This document shows, in pieces, positions 1 through 8,279 of a stretch of 64,000 bases of DNA; position 1 is the stretch's first letter; each line of letters starts with the position of its first letter. The position numbers and the translations under genes were made by a program. The DNA is from DATBLE01 sp963841405 (lineage in GTDB: Bacteria > Actinomycetota > Thermoleophilia > Gaiellales > Gaiellaceae), in the NCBI GenBank assembly GCA_963841405.1, contig CAWJCM010000008.1:45357-109356 (forward strand). The letters are read 5' to 3'. The notes under the pieces are model-generated. The model ran no database searches. It was given only the letters and a program-made list of their open reading frames with translations, and had not been told where the DNA came from.

Positions 1-92
1 GAGTGGTTGATCAGATACGTGGTCTCGGCGAGGATCGGGAAGCGGTCCCGGTAGTCGGCCACGTCCACGCGGCGAGTATAGGTCGCCGCCAT
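1..92 (-). CDS. Class-V PLP enzyme (kynureninase/aminotransferase-like), N-terminal fragment
   Basis: Reading leftwards from an ATG whose first base is 92 gives 30 residues before the window edge. They include the stretch FPILAETTYLINHS. An N-terminal FPxL...TYLxxxS block is characteristic of kynureninases and related class-V fold-type I PLP enzymes, where it begins the substrate-binding N-terminal segment. A second family member at 57647-58804 has the matching block FPIFAHTTYLNSCS, which supports the reading. The PLP lysine lies outside the window, so the reaction cannot be assigned. The gene is divergent from the signalling gene that starts at 137, with 44 bp between them. Confidence 0.6.
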   Translation of the reverse strand, partial: MAATYTRRVDVADYRDRFPILAETTYLINH

Positions 93-136
93 TCGAGGGA
101 TTCGCCCCCAGGAGGCGTGCAGCCGATACGTGTTGA

Positions 137-2803
137 ATGTTCCAACCGCCCGCGGCGGTCAGAGCCGCCTGGGAGAAACCGCCCGATCCACGCTGCGGCA
201 CTCGTGCCGAGCTCTTCGACGCACTCCGCTCGCTGGAGCGGGAGGAGCGCGTGCGTGCGCGCGTGCTGCTGGTCGCCGACGTCGACGGGTTTCGCGCGTT
301 CAACACCCAGCACGGATACGAGGCCGGCGACGCGATCCTCCGCTCTCTCGAGCGCGCGGCGGCGGGGTTCTCGCGCGCCTTCCGTGTGGGCTCGGACGCG
401 TTCGCGCTCCTGCTCGAGGGCGATGCCCCGGAGCTGATCGAGCAGGTCGGCCGCGCGCTCGACCGCCTGACAGTCGGCCACCCGGAGCCGCTGCATTGCT
501 CCTTCGGCGCCGCGCTGATCCCGCTGGAGGCGTGCGGTGCCGCCGCACTCGCGCTCGCCGAGGAGCGTCTCGAGGACCAACGCCGCCGAGGGCTCGTCTT
601 CCCCGATCGCGTCGTCGAGGTGCTGCTGACGCTGATGGAGGCACACGACTCGACGCTCGGCCGCCACGCCCGCGAGGTCGCCCGTCTCGCCGACGCGGTG
701 GCCGCCCGGCTCGGCCTGAGCGTCGCCGAGCGCGGGCTCGTCAGGCGGACGGCGGAGCTGCACGACATCGGCAAGCTCGCCCTCAGCGACGCAGTTCTCG
801 CGAAGTCCGGACCGCTCGACCAGGATGAGTGGGAAGAGGTCCGGCGCCACACGCTGGCCGGGGAGAGCCTCCTGCGCTGGTTTCCGTCGCTCGATCCGGT
901 CGGCGCGCTCGTGCGGTCGACGCACGAGCGGTACGACGGAAGCGGCTACCCCGACGGCCTGGCGGGCACCGCGATCCCGCTCGTCGCCCGGATCGTCGCC
1001 GCCTGCGACGCCTTCGACGCGATGGTCTCCGCTCGTACGTACCGCCCCACCCGGACGAGCGGCGAGGCCGGCGCCGAGCTCGCCGCCTCGGCAGGGACGC
1101 AGCTCGACACCGACATCGTCGCCGCGCTGATGGCGGAGGTGGCGGGTGAGTGGCGCTCTCCGGTCGAGGTCGAGGCGAACGATGTCGCGCCCTCGGACGA
1201 GAGCGACCTGAACCGGCTCGCGCGCCTGCACGCGCTGCTCGAGAGCGCGACTGTCGTCGAGCACGCCGACGATCTGCCGCGCGCCCTCGAGGCCGTCGCG
1301 CGCGTCGTCGCCGAGAGCCTCGACTACCGGGCGGCGCTGATCAACCTCTACCGCCCGCAGTGGGACGACTTCGAGGTCAGCACCGTGTACGGCGACGACC
1401 CCGGCCTGCCGACGCTGCTCGGTGCGACGTACGACTGGAGCATCTGGGAGCCCATCCTGCAACCTCGGTTCTTCCGCGCCGGCGCCTACGCCGTCTACGC
1501 CGGCGAGTACGACTGGGCGGAGCAGAGCGGCCGTCGCGTCGTCCCCGACGTCGCGCACGACGGCCGCCCGGACGCCTGGCAGGCCGAGGACGAGATCTTC
1601 GTGCCCTTCCATCACACCGACGGGCATCTGCTGGGCGTCTTCAACGTCGCCCAGCCGAAGTCGGGGCGCCGGCCGTCGGACGAGGCGCTCCACCTGCTCG
1701 CAACCGTGGTGCGGCACGCGGCCCGGGCCGTGCAGCGGGCGCAGGAGATGGCGGTCTCCGCCGCGCACCGGCGATCGCTCGAGCGGCTGCTGGAGATCTC
1801 GTCGAGGCTGACCGAGACCGCCGCTGGCACGAGCGTGCTCGAGGCGGTCGCGACGGGCATCGCAGACGCGCTCGGCTTCGAGCACGTGGTCGTCGAGCTG
1901 CACGACCCGGAGACGGACGCGCTCGTCCCGGCCGCCGCCTCCGGCGTCCAGCTTGACGATCCCCGGCTGCGCCTTCCGTTCGGCCTCAGCGAACTGCAAC
2001 GCATCTTCGACCGGCGCTACGAGCGCGAGGGCTGCTTCCTCGTCCCGAACGAGGAGGCCGAGGCGCACCTGTCGACGCTCGAAGGCGTTCACCGGTCGCG
2101 GCGGAACGGCCGCGGCCCGTGGGCCTGGCGGCGCCATTGGCTCGTCGTCCCCCTCCACGACCGGCAGGGATCGTGCCTCGGCGTGATCTTCGTCGACGAC
2201 CCTGCCGACCGCCTGCTCCCCACCACGGAGACGCTCCAGGCGCTCCGGCTGTTCGCCAACCAGGCGACGGTCGCGCTCGAGTCGGTGGCCCAGTACGAGG
2301 CCCAGCGCTACCTGGCCGAACACGACGCGCTGACGCGGCTCCGCAACCGGCACTCGTTCATGGCCGAGCTGGATGCCTGCCTGCGCCGCTCGCAGCCGAC
2401 CGGCGAGCGGGTTGCCCTCGTCTACTGCGACCTGGACGGCTTCAAGGAGCTGAACGATGCGTACGGCCACGCAGTCGGCGACGAGGTGCTGGCCCGCTTC
2501 GGCCGCGTTCTCGCCGCCTCCGTCCGCGAGGACGATGTCGCCTTCCGGATCGGCGGTGACGAGTTTGCGCTGGTGCTCAGGGGCTGCAGCGAGCAGGACG
2601 CGCGCTCGGTCGTCGAGCGCGCCCTGGCTGCGTGGGACGAGGAGCGGACAGGCGACGTAGCCGCGGGCTCGGTCGAGGCGAGCTTCGGCATCGCCCTCTC
2701 ACTCGGAGGCGCCTCGCCGGCTGTCGAGCATCTGCTCCGCCGGGCGGACGAGGCGATGTACGAGGCGAAGCGCTCGCAGACCCGCCTCCAGGTCGCGGCC
2801 TAA
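137..2803 (+). CDS. Cyclic-di-GMP signalling protein: degenerate GGDEF, HD-GYP, two GAF regions, GGDEF
   Basis: This 888-residue cytoplasmic protein has no membrane segment. Residues about 25-150 resemble a GGDEF domain, but the signature reads GSDAF, so this copy is probably inactive. Residues about 155-335 are an HD-GYP phosphodiesterase domain with HDIGK and later HERYDGSGYPDGLAG, so its metal-binding core looks intact. Two GAF-like regions follow (about 365-530 and 545-715). The C-terminal domain (about 725-885) carries a canonical RIGGDEFALVL active site and a YCDLDGF metal site, so it should act as a diguanylate cyclase. The protein probably both makes and degrades c-di-GMP, with GAF domains sensing a ligand. 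Its stop overlaps the convergent epimerase by 4 bp. The only GGAGG lies about 21 bases upstream of the chosen ATG, so the start is uncertain. Confidence 0.9.
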   Translation: MFQPPAAVRAAWEKPPDPRCGTRAELFDALRSLEREERVRARVLLVADVDGFRAFNTQHGYEAGDAILRSLERAAAGFSRAFRVGSDAFALLLEGDAPELIEQVGRALDRLTVGHPEPLHCSFGAALIPLEACGAAALALAEERLEDQRRRGLVFPDRVVEVLLTLMEAHDSTLGRHAREVARLADAVAARLGLSVAERGLVRRTAELHDIGKLALSDAVLAKSGPLDQDEWEEVRRHTLAGESLLRWFPSLDPVGALVRSTHERYDGSGYPDGLAGTAIPLVARIVAACDAFDAMVSARTYRPTRTSGEAGAELAASAGTQLDTDIVAALMAEVAGEWRSPVEVEANDVAPSDESDLNRLARLHALLESATVVEHADDLPRALEAVARVVAESLDYRAALINLYRPQWDDFEVSTVYGDDPGLPTLLGATYDWSIWEPILQPRFFRAGAYAVYAGEYDWAEQSGRRVVPDVAHDGRPDAWQAEDEIFVPFHHTDGHLLGVFNVAQPKSGRRPSDEALHLLATVVRHAARAVQRAQEMAVSAAHRRSLERLLEISSRLTETAAGTSVLEAVATGIADALGFEHVVVELHDPETDALVPAAASGVQLDDPRLRLPFGLSELQRIFDRRYEREGCFLVPNEEAEAHLSTLEGVHRSRRNGRGPWAWRRHWLVVPLHDRQGSCLGVIFVDDPADRLLPTTETLQALRLFANQATVALESVAQYEAQRYLAEHDALTRLRNRHSFMAELDACLRRSQPTGERVALVYCDLDGFKELNDAYGHAVGDEVLARFGRVLAASVREDDVAFRIGGDEFALVLRGCSEQDARSVVERALAAWDEERTGDVAAGSVEASFGIALSLGGASPAVEHLLRRADEAMYEAKRSQTRLQVAA

Positions 2804-3834
2804 CTGACCTTCTTCAGCAGCGCGAGCGCCTGCTGGTTCCACGGCACGCGGTGGGTCACGCCCGCCGCCTTCAGCGTCTCGCGGTGGGACCGGTACCAGT
2901 CGTACGTTCGGCAGAGCGCCTCCGCGTTCGAGAACCTCGGCATCCAGCCCAGCAGCCGTTCCGCCTTGTCGACGTCGACGAAGGAGTCGCGGTGCGCCGT
3001 CTTGTAGTGCCACTCGGCGAGCGGCGAGACGCGCATCAGCTCCAGCGCGCGCAGCGCCAGCTCGGCGGGACGCGCCGGCACCGCGGTCAGCCGCGACGAC
3101 GAGCCGGCATGGTCGATCAGCGCCTGGAGGTCGGAGCGGACCGTCCCGAACTCGCGGGCGCCGAGGTTCACCGTCTCGCCCGCGGCCTCGCGGCTGTCGG
3201 CTGCGAGCACGATCGCGTCGACCAGGTCCTCGACCGCGAGCAGCTGGTAGCGGTTCTCGCCGGTGCCGAGCATGTAGATCCGGCGGTCGTCGCGGATCCA
3301 GTCGAACAGGATCTCGAAGACGCCGAGTCGCTCGGGGCCGACGAACGTCTTCGGGCGGACGATCGTGAACCCGAGCCCGCGGCGGCCGAAGTCGCGGGTG
3401 ACTTCCTCGGCCTCGATCTTCGACTCGCCGTACCAGCCGACGCCGACGAGTTGCGCGTCCTCGTAGATCGGGTGCGCCTTCGGTACGCCGTACACGGCCG
3501 TCGACGAGACGAGCACGTGGCGCCTGATCCCGGCCTCGGCCGCTGCGGCGAGTAGCGTCGCCGTTCCACCGACGTTCACCGACCGGATCGCCTCGCGTGA
3601 CGCCTGGATCGGCAGAGCAGCCGCGGCGTGGACGAGCACGTCGACTCCCTCCACCAGGCGGCGGACGTCCCGGACCGAGCGGACGTCGCCGCGCAACTCC
3701 TCGACCGACCGCTCGAGCTCTGGATCGTCGAGCGGCGCGAGGTCGAGCGTGCGCACCGCCTGCCCGTCGGCGAGCAAGCGCCGCGCCAGATGCAGGCCGA
3801 GAAACCCCGCCCCTCCGGAAATCGCCCACAGCAT
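2800..3834 (-). CDS. NAD-dependent epimerase/dehydratase (extended SDR)
   Basis: This 344-residue protein is an extended short-chain dehydrogenase/reductase. It opens with the NAD-binding GGAGFLG turn at residues 7-13. LDLAPLDD follows at the end of beta-2, HAAAALP marks the NNAG-equivalent strand, and YGESK supplies the catalytic Tyr-x-x-x-Lys pair. The fold is that of sugar-nucleotide epimerases and 3-beta-hydroxysteroid dehydrogenase-like proteins. Neither the substrate nor a pathway partner can be read from the neighbours, which are a c-di-GMP protein and a copper-type membrane cluster. The gene stands alone on the minus strand, about 90 bp from the CopCD gene. Confidence 0.85.
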   Translation of the reverse strand: MLWAISGGAGFLGLHLARRLLADGQAVRTLDLAPLDDPELERSVEELRGDVRSVRDVRRLVEGVDVLVHAAAALPIQASREAIRSVNVGGTATLLAAAAEAGIRRHVLVSSTAVYGVPKAHPIYEDAQLVGVGWYGESKIEAEEVTRDFGRRGLGFTIVRPKTFVGPERLGVFEILFDWIRDDRRIYMLGTGENRYQLLAVEDLVDAIVLAADSREAAGETVNLGAREFGTVRSDLQALIDHAGSSSRLTAVPARPAELALRALELMRVSPLAEWHYKTAHRDSFVDVDKAERLLGWMPRFSNAEALCRTYDWYRSHRETLKAAGVTHRVPWNQQALALLKKVS

Positions 3835-3914
3835 CGGCGCGGAACGCTATCGGGGAAGCGGTGTCGGCGACAGGATCGATCCTCTCCTCAGCACACTCTC
3901 CCAGCCCTTTCCTC

Positions 3915-3929
3915 GTAACACTGTGTTAC
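3915..3929. repeat. 15-bp palindrome GTAACACTGTGTTAC, copy 1
   Basis: This is a perfect inverted repeat around a central T (3922), flanked by TTGCC. The stop codon TAA of the minus-strand CopCD gene (3928-3926) lies inside it. Two more copies of the same 15-mer (central T or A) occur at 3970-3984 and 37057-37071. The form is that of a dimeric regulator operator or a short dispersed palindromic element. Confidence 0.75.
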
Positions 3930-5281
3930 TTGCCCGGAGACCGCTGGAGCTGCGCGTCCGTTCGGGCTTGTAACACTGTGTTACTTGAGGTCTCGGCGCC
4001 GGCGCTGCGCGCCGGCGCCGGCTTCACCGGCGGCTTCGAGTCGATCAGGATCGCAGCCAGCAGGAGGATCGAGACCGCCACCGCGGCCTCGCCGGCGAGG
4101 GAGCGGGAGACGCGGGCGGCGACGGCGGGCCGGTCGAGCCGCGGCCGGATCACGAAGTGGTGGAACGCGCCCCAGGCGAGGGCGAGCGAGACGAGGCCGA
4201 GCTTGACGATCAGCAGCCGCCCGTAGCCGACGGTCCAGAGGTCGTGCAGCGCCGGGAAGCGCTCGAAGGTCATGTAGACGCCGGCGGCGACGACGATCGC
4301 GACCAGCGGCCCCGCGATCTCCGAGAACCGCCAGAACGCGGTCCGTCTCAGCGCACGGTCCCCCCACACGACGAGCCCGAGCGAGAGCAGCCCGCCGATC
4401 CAGAGCGTGGCCGCGGAGAGGTGCACCCAGTCCGCGAACGACGGCAGCCAGCCGCCGTCGTCGGCCTGGTGGCTCGAGAGCGACAGCCCCGACCCGAGGC
4501 CGAGCGAGAGCAGGAACGCCGGCCAGAGCAGCCACCGGCGCTCGGTCAGCCAGGCGAGGAAGATCAGCGCGGCGACGAAGGAGAACCCGAGCTCCATGAT
4601 CACGAACGCCTCGCCGAAGCGGGTGTCCTTCGCGAACGGCGACAGGTCGCCGTAGAGGAACGACGTGAACGGCAGCTGAAGCGCGTCCTGCGCTCGGAGC
4701 AGGAATGCGACGAACCCGACCTCGAGCGCGCCGACCACGCCGGCACCGGTGAGCCGGTAGAAACGCCGCTCGGTCTCGGGCGTCGCGTCGCCGCGCAGCA
4801 CGAACAGCCGGAAGCCGAGACCGCCGGTGAGCAGCGCGAGGCAGATGAAGTACAGCCATCTGACGACGTGCTCCGTGGTCGTCGGCCCCGACGCGCCGAA
4901 GGCCTCGCTCAGCGCCGGCGCCTTCACGCGGACCCCGAAGGTGAAGACGCCGTGCCCGACGTGGCTGTCGTTGGAGATCGCGCTCCAGCGGACCGTGTAG
5001 GCGCCCCTCGGCAGCCGCCGGAGCGAGACCTCGACGGTGCGCGGGTTGCCCGGCGCTCCCCGGGCGGCGCCGGAGACCAGCGCTCCGGTTCCGTCATACA
5101 CACGGATGCCGTTCGGGAGCGTCTTGACGCTCTGGTCGAACGAGAGTGTCACCGCCTGCGGCGACCGGGCGAGGCGCTGGCCGATGGCGGGCCGCGTCGA
5201 GAGGAGCGTCGCGTGCGCCCACGCCGCCCCGGGCAGCGCCAGCGCGAAGAGCGCGACGATGACGGCAGCGAGGCGTTTCAC
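3926..5281 (-). CDS. CopC-CopD fusion, copper resistance/transport membrane protein (YcnJ type)
   Basis: The protein has 451 residues. A signal peptide (MKRLAAVIVALFALALPGAAWA) leads to a mature CopC domain starting HATLLSTRP, where the N-terminal His is the expected Cu(II) ligand. NDSHVGHGVFTFGV follows, giving the Asp-x-His pair of CopC. A C-terminal CopD region with about eight membrane helices begins near residue 150. Such fusions carry copper across or along the membrane and often serve copper uptake for cuproenzymes. The GTG start overlaps the stop of the upstream gene as GTGA. The last 20 codons run through one GTAACAC palindrome and end in another, suggesting that the tail was altered by insertion of the repeat. 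Confidence 0.9.
   Translation of the reverse strand: MKRLAAVIVALFALALPGAAWAHATLLSTRPAIGQRLARSPQAVTLSFDQSVKTLPNGIRVYDGTGALVSGAARGAPGNPRTVEVSLRRLPRGAYTVRWSAISNDSHVGHGVFTFGVRVKAPALSEAFGASGPTTTEHVVRWLYFICLALLTGGLGFRLFVLRGDATPETERRFYRLTGAGVVGALEVGFVAFLLRAQDALQLPFTSFLYGDLSPFAKDTRFGEAFVIMELGFSFVAALIFLAWLTERRWLLWPAFLLSLGLGSGLSLSSHQADDGGWLPSFADWVHLSAATLWIGGLLSLGLVVWGDRALRRTAFWRFSEIAGPLVAIVVAAGVYMTFERFPALHDLWTVGYGRLLIVKLGLVSLALAWGAFHHFVIRPRLDRPAVAARVSRSLAGEAAVAVSILLLAAILIDSKPPVKPAPARSAGAETSSNTVLQARTDAQLQRSPGK
3970..3984. repeat. 15-bp palindrome GTAACACTGTGTTAC, copy 2
   Basis: This copy is identical to the one at 3915-3929 and lies 55 bp from it, centre to centre. It sits wholly inside the 3' end of the CopCD coding region, where it encodes part of SNTVLQ. 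The flanks are CTTG on the left and TTG on the right, matching the flanks of copy 3 on the opposite strand. Confidence 0.75.
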
Positions 5282-5862
5282 CGGTGCTGCACCCCCGCCG
5301 ACGGGTCGAGGTGACCGAAGACGGGCGCGACGTCGCGGGAGGAGAACAGCGCGATCGAGATCGCGACGATCACGAGCGCATAGCCGCCGGCGAACACCCA
5401 CGAACGCGGCTTGAACGCCGCGCCCAGCGGGAAGAGCGCGCCGATCAGCAGGACCCAGCCGCAGGCGTGGTGCACGAACGCCGACCGCGAGTAGAGCCAC
5501 GGGTTCGCCTCGTGGATCAGAAAGGCGGCGCCCGACACGGCGAACATCAACGGGACGCACAGACGCCACCACTCGCTCTTCAGCTTGCCGCTGACCAAGC
5601 CGAGCTCCGCCGCCCCGCCCAGCATCATCACCTGCGCCCACAACGAGTGCGCGAGCATGTGCACGGTCGAGTTGGTGAAGAAGACCATCACCGGCCACAT
5701 CAGGACGCCGAGCCCGAAGAGAACCGCGGGCCACAGGTAGGCGCGCCACCTGCGCCGGCGCCAGACCTCCCGGCCGACGAACGCCTCGGCCAGCAGGAGC
5801 AGCCCGAGGAAGAGGACGCCGGCCGCGAACAGCCAGTGCACGTGTTCGGCAGGCGGCTGCAT
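5278..5862 (-). CDS. Multi-pass membrane protein, function unknown (copper/oxidase cluster)
   Basis: The protein has 194 residues and five to six hydrophobic helices, starting at MQPPAEHVHWLFAAG. Histidines cluster in or next to the helices (HVHW, TVHMLAHSLW, HHACGW), a pattern seen in haem or metal-binding membrane proteins of the CtaG type, although I cannot place it in that family. Its start overlaps the stop of the upstream gene by one base (TAATG). Its own stop overlaps the CopCD start as GTGA, so the three proteins are almost certainly co-translated. A role with CopCD in copper delivery or oxidase assembly is inferred from context only. Confidence 0.75.
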   Translation of the reverse strand: MQPPAEHVHWLFAAGVLFLGLLLLAEAFVGREVWRRRRWRAYLWPAVLFGLGVLMWPVMVFFTNSTVHMLAHSLWAQVMMLGGAAELGLVSGKLKSEWWRLCVPLMFAVSGAAFLIHEANPWLYSRSAFVHHACGWVLLIGALFPLGAAFKPRSWVFAGGYALVIVAISIALFSSRDVAPVFGHLDPSAGVQHR

Positions 5863-6128
5863 TACCCCGGCTCCTCCAGGTCGTGGACGAGCGGCCGGGC
5901 CACCAAGGCGTGGAAGAGGATTCCGGCGAGGACCACGAGCAGGGGCGGTTCGACCACGAGCCACCAGAAGCCCTGGTCGTAGGGGTGCAGGAGCGTCACC
6001 CGCCACGGCTGGACGAACGCCCAGACGATCCCGGCCACGATCACCAGCGGGCCGAGCGAGAGCACGGCCAGTGCCCGCGTCGAACGGCGGATACGGGTGC
6101 GCGAAAAGTCCGTTGCGTACTGCGTCAT
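5862..6128 (-). CDS. Small two-helix membrane protein, function unknown
   Basis: This 88-residue protein starts MTQYATDF. It has one hydrophobic helix at about residues 20-42, a short exposed loop with HPYDQGFWW, and a second helix at about 52-72. It is the second gene of the cluster ending in CopCD and is joined to the next gene by a one-base TAATG overlap. I recognise no family. Its length and topology suit a small accessory subunit of a membrane complex, but that is inference. Confidence 0.7.
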   Translation of the reverse strand: MTQYATDFSRTRIRRSTRALAVLSLGPLVIVAGIVWAFVQPWRVTLLHPYDQGFWWLVVEPPLLVVLAGILFHALVARPLVHDLEEPG

Positions 6129-6152
6129 CGATGCCTCCCTTGCGTCGGAACC

Positions 6153-6179
6153 GGGGACAGTCCCCGCCGGGACCGTCCC
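6153..6179. repeat. Tandem short palindromes GGGGACAGTCCCC and GGGACCGTCCC
   Basis: In the 56-bp gap between two cluster genes lie a 13-bp palindrome (6153-6165, central A) and an 11-bp palindrome (6169-6179). The first belongs to the same GGGGWCAGWCCCC family as the two copies at 56586-56598 and 56682-56694. They could form stable mRNA hairpins between the cistrons. Confidence 0.6.
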
Positions 6180-6184
6180 TCTGG

Positions 6185-6835
6185 CTACGCGGCCAGCGGA
6201 GGCGGCCGGCTCTCGAGCGAGAGCCCGAAGATGCGGCGGAGCGCGATGACGATCTCGACCCGCGGCCGGACGAGGGGCAGCGGCGACCGGCCGGCAAGTC
6301 GTTTGGCGCGGGCGACAATCGCCTGGGCGTGCTCCTCGTAGTCGGCGAGCCAGTTGCGCACCGCACTCCAGACGAGCGCGCACACGACGCTGATCACTGC
6401 GAAAGCCGGGAGCGCCGACGAGTGCAGCCACGGCGAGAGCAGCGGCCAGCGGCCCAGCTCGGCGCCCTCGGCGTCGGTCTGGACGAGGAAGATCACCGAG
6501 GTCAGCACGAAGAAGGCAAGCCAGAGCCGCACCGAGAGCCGCAAGCGCAGTCGCGGAAGCCGGGCTGAGCCGCCGAGCACCCGCAGCGCCGCCGCCTCGG
6601 TCGAGTGCGCCTTCATCACCCGCCAGAGCAACCGGGCGAGGATCAGCGCGACCCCGACCTTCACGATCGCGAGCAGGATCGGGTAGTAGTCGGTCTGTGC
6701 GTAGCTCGGCGCGGCAACGTGGCGGCCGACGTCGACGCGATGGGTCAGGCTCCGGCCGACCAGCTCCGCGACGAGCGCGAGCAGCCCGAAAGCGAGAACC
6801 GAAGAGAGGCGCTGGTGTCGGCGCGCCCGTTCCAT
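6185..6835 (-). CDS. Membrane protein, function unknown, first gene of the CopCD cluster
   Basis: This 216-residue protein starts MERARRHQRLSS. It has about four hydrophobic segments (residues about 10-28, 48-70, 97-113 and 133-158) and a basic, Arg-rich C-terminal tail that is probably cytoplasmic. No catalytic motif is visible and I do not recognise the family. It leads the minus-strand cluster of four membrane proteins ending in CopCD. The two short palindromes separate it from the next gene. Confidence 0.7.
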   Translation of the reverse strand: MERARRHQRLSSVLAFGLLALVAELVGRSLTHRVDVGRHVAAPSYAQTDYYPILLAIVKVGVALILARLLWRVMKAHSTEAAALRVLGGSARLPRLRLRLSVRLWLAFFVLTSVIFLVQTDAEGAELGRWPLLSPWLHSSALPAFAVISVVCALVWSAVRNWLADYEEHAQAIVARAKRLAGRSPLPLVRPRVEIVIALRRIFGLSLESRPPPLAA

Positions 6836-6966
6836 CGTTCAATCATAAGCGCCGAAGGGAGGCCCACGCGAAGCTGGCGCAGATCTCTTCTGGCCTTGGC
6901 GGTTCCCGGCGCGGAGCGCGAGCGAGCGGCCGGGCTTTGCCGGGCGGGCGAAGCGATCCAGCCGGC

Positions 6967-7353
6967 TCAGCCCAGGAGCGTCAGCGTGTACTCGGCGCGG
7001 GTGTCGCCGTCGAGGCAGAAGAGCAGCACCCGCTGCCACTGACCGAGGCACAGGCGGCCGGCAGCGAACGGAATCTGCTCCGTACGCGGGCCGAGCAGCG
7101 CGAGCAGCATCCGCTCGCGGTCGGCACGCGCCCGCGGCACGAGGTTCTCCAGCAGCGCCTCGATGTCGCAGAAGAACCCGGACTCGCGCTCGCTGACCCG
7201 CACGAGCGAGGTCGGCAGGGTCGCCGTCACGTAGGCGATCCCGCTGCGGGCCCGCCCCGACGCGACGTCGCGCGAGACCTCGTTCGTGATGTCGAACACG
7301 GAGAGAGTCGGCAGCGCAGCGGCGACGGAGTGGGGAATCTGGACCGAGGTCAC
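6967..7353 (-). CDS. YjbQ/UPF0047-like protein lacking the usual histidines
   Basis: The protein has 128 residues. The C-terminal half follows the UPF0047 (YjbQ, secondary thiamine-phosphate synthase) pattern: IPFAAGRLCLGQWQRV, then FCLDGDTRAEYTLTLLG at the end. The N-terminal DITNEV...SGIAYV block also fits. The family's conserved PHTTAA segment is replaced by ATLPTSL, and the second His/Asn-rich block is replaced by LVPRARADRERM, so the expected active-site histidines are missing. Its GTG start overlaps the ispH stop as GTGA, making it the last gene of the hopanoid operon. It may have a non-catalytic or altered role. Confidence 0.7.
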   Translation of the reverse strand: MTSVQIPHSVAAALPTLSVFDITNEVSRDVASGRARSGIAYVTATLPTSLVRVSERESGFFCDIEALLENLVPRARADRERMLLALLGPRTEQIPFAAGRLCLGQWQRVLLFCLDGDTRAEYTLTLLG

Positions 7354-8279
7354 CGCGCCGCCACCTGCCTGGGCAGCCGGAAGTGCACGTCCTCGCGCGC
7401 AACCGTGACCTCTCCGTGGTCGCCGAACCCCGCCTCGGCGAGCCGCGCGAGCACCGCCTGCACGAGCTCCTCGGGCGTCGACGCGCCGGCGGTCAGGCCG
7501 ACCGTCTCGTGGCCGTCGAGCAGGTTCGCGTCGATCGCGTCTTCGTCGTCGATCAGCGTGGCCTCGGCACCGCGGGCGCGCGCCACCTCGACCAGCCGCT
7601 GCGCGTTCGAGCTGGTCGGTGAGCCGATCACGAGGATCAGCGTCGCGCCCATCGAGACGATCTCCTTGACCGCGTCCTGGCGATTCTGTGTCGCGTAGCA
7701 GATGTCGTCGGCGCCCGGCCGCCGCAGGTCGCCGAAGCGCTCCTCGAGCACCTCGACGGTGGAGGCGACGTCGTCCAGCGAGAGAGTGGTCTGGCTGATC
7801 ACGGCGAGCGGCTTCCCATTCGTCTCCAGCTCCCGTGCCTCCTCCGGCGACTCGACCACGACAATCTCGTCGGGGCGCTCGCCCTTCGTCCCGATCACCT
7901 CGACGTGGTCGCGGTGGCCGACCAGCGCGACGAGGTGGCCGCTGTCGGCGTAGCGGCGGGCCTCTGCGTGCACCTTCGAGACCAGCGGGCAGACGGCATC
8001 GACGACGAGCAGCCCCCGGCGCTCGCAGTTCTCCAGGACCGCCGGGGCGACTCCGTGCGCGGAGAGGACGCAGATCGCTCCCCGCGGCACGTCCTGCTCG
8101 CCGTCGACGAAGACCGCGCCCAGCCCCTCGAGCCGCCGGACGACGTGGTCGTTGTGGACGATGTGGTGACGGACGTAGATCGGCGGTCCGTGCTGTTCGA
8201 GCAGCCGTTCGACGATCTCGATCGCCCGGTCGACCCCGGCGCAGAAGGAACGCGGCGCAGCCAGCAGGACGCGGCCCAT
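7350..8279 (-). CDS. ispH: 4-hydroxy-3-methylbut-2-enyl diphosphate reductase
   Basis: This 309-residue protein is IspH/LytB, the last enzyme of the MEP isoprenoid pathway, which reduces HMBPP to IPP and DMAPP with a [4Fe-4S] cluster. The three cluster cysteines are visible at C13 (SFCAGVDRA), C97 (DAVCPLVSKVH) and C194 (DICYATQNRQ). Other family landmarks are SAHGVAP, GHRDHVEVIGTKG and GSPTSSNAQRL. It lies inside the hopanoid operon, its ATG overlapping the hpnG stop by one base (TGATG), so isoprenoid precursor supply is likely co-expressed with squalene and hopene synthesis. A second ispH copy may exist elsewhere in the genome. Confidence 0.96.
   Translation of the reverse strand: MGRVLLAAPRSFCAGVDRAIEIVERLLEQHGPPIYVRHHIVHNDHVVRRLEGLGAVFVDGEQDVPRGAICVLSAHGVAPAVLENCERRGLLVVDAVCPLVSKVHAEARRYADSGHLVALVGHRDHVEVIGTKGERPDEIVVVESPEEARELETNGKPLAVISQTTLSLDDVASTVEVLEERFGDLRRPGADDICYATQNRQDAVKEIVSMGATLILVIGSPTSSNAQRLVEVARARGAEATLIDDEDAIDANLLDGHETVGLTAGASTPEELVQAVLARLAEAGFGDHGEVTVAREDVHFRLPRQVAAR

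Noticed and set aside
11..2470. An 819-codon antisense open frame across the first signalling gene
   Set aside because: The plus strand holds unmistakable HD-GYP and GGDEF motifs, and the antisense frame has none.
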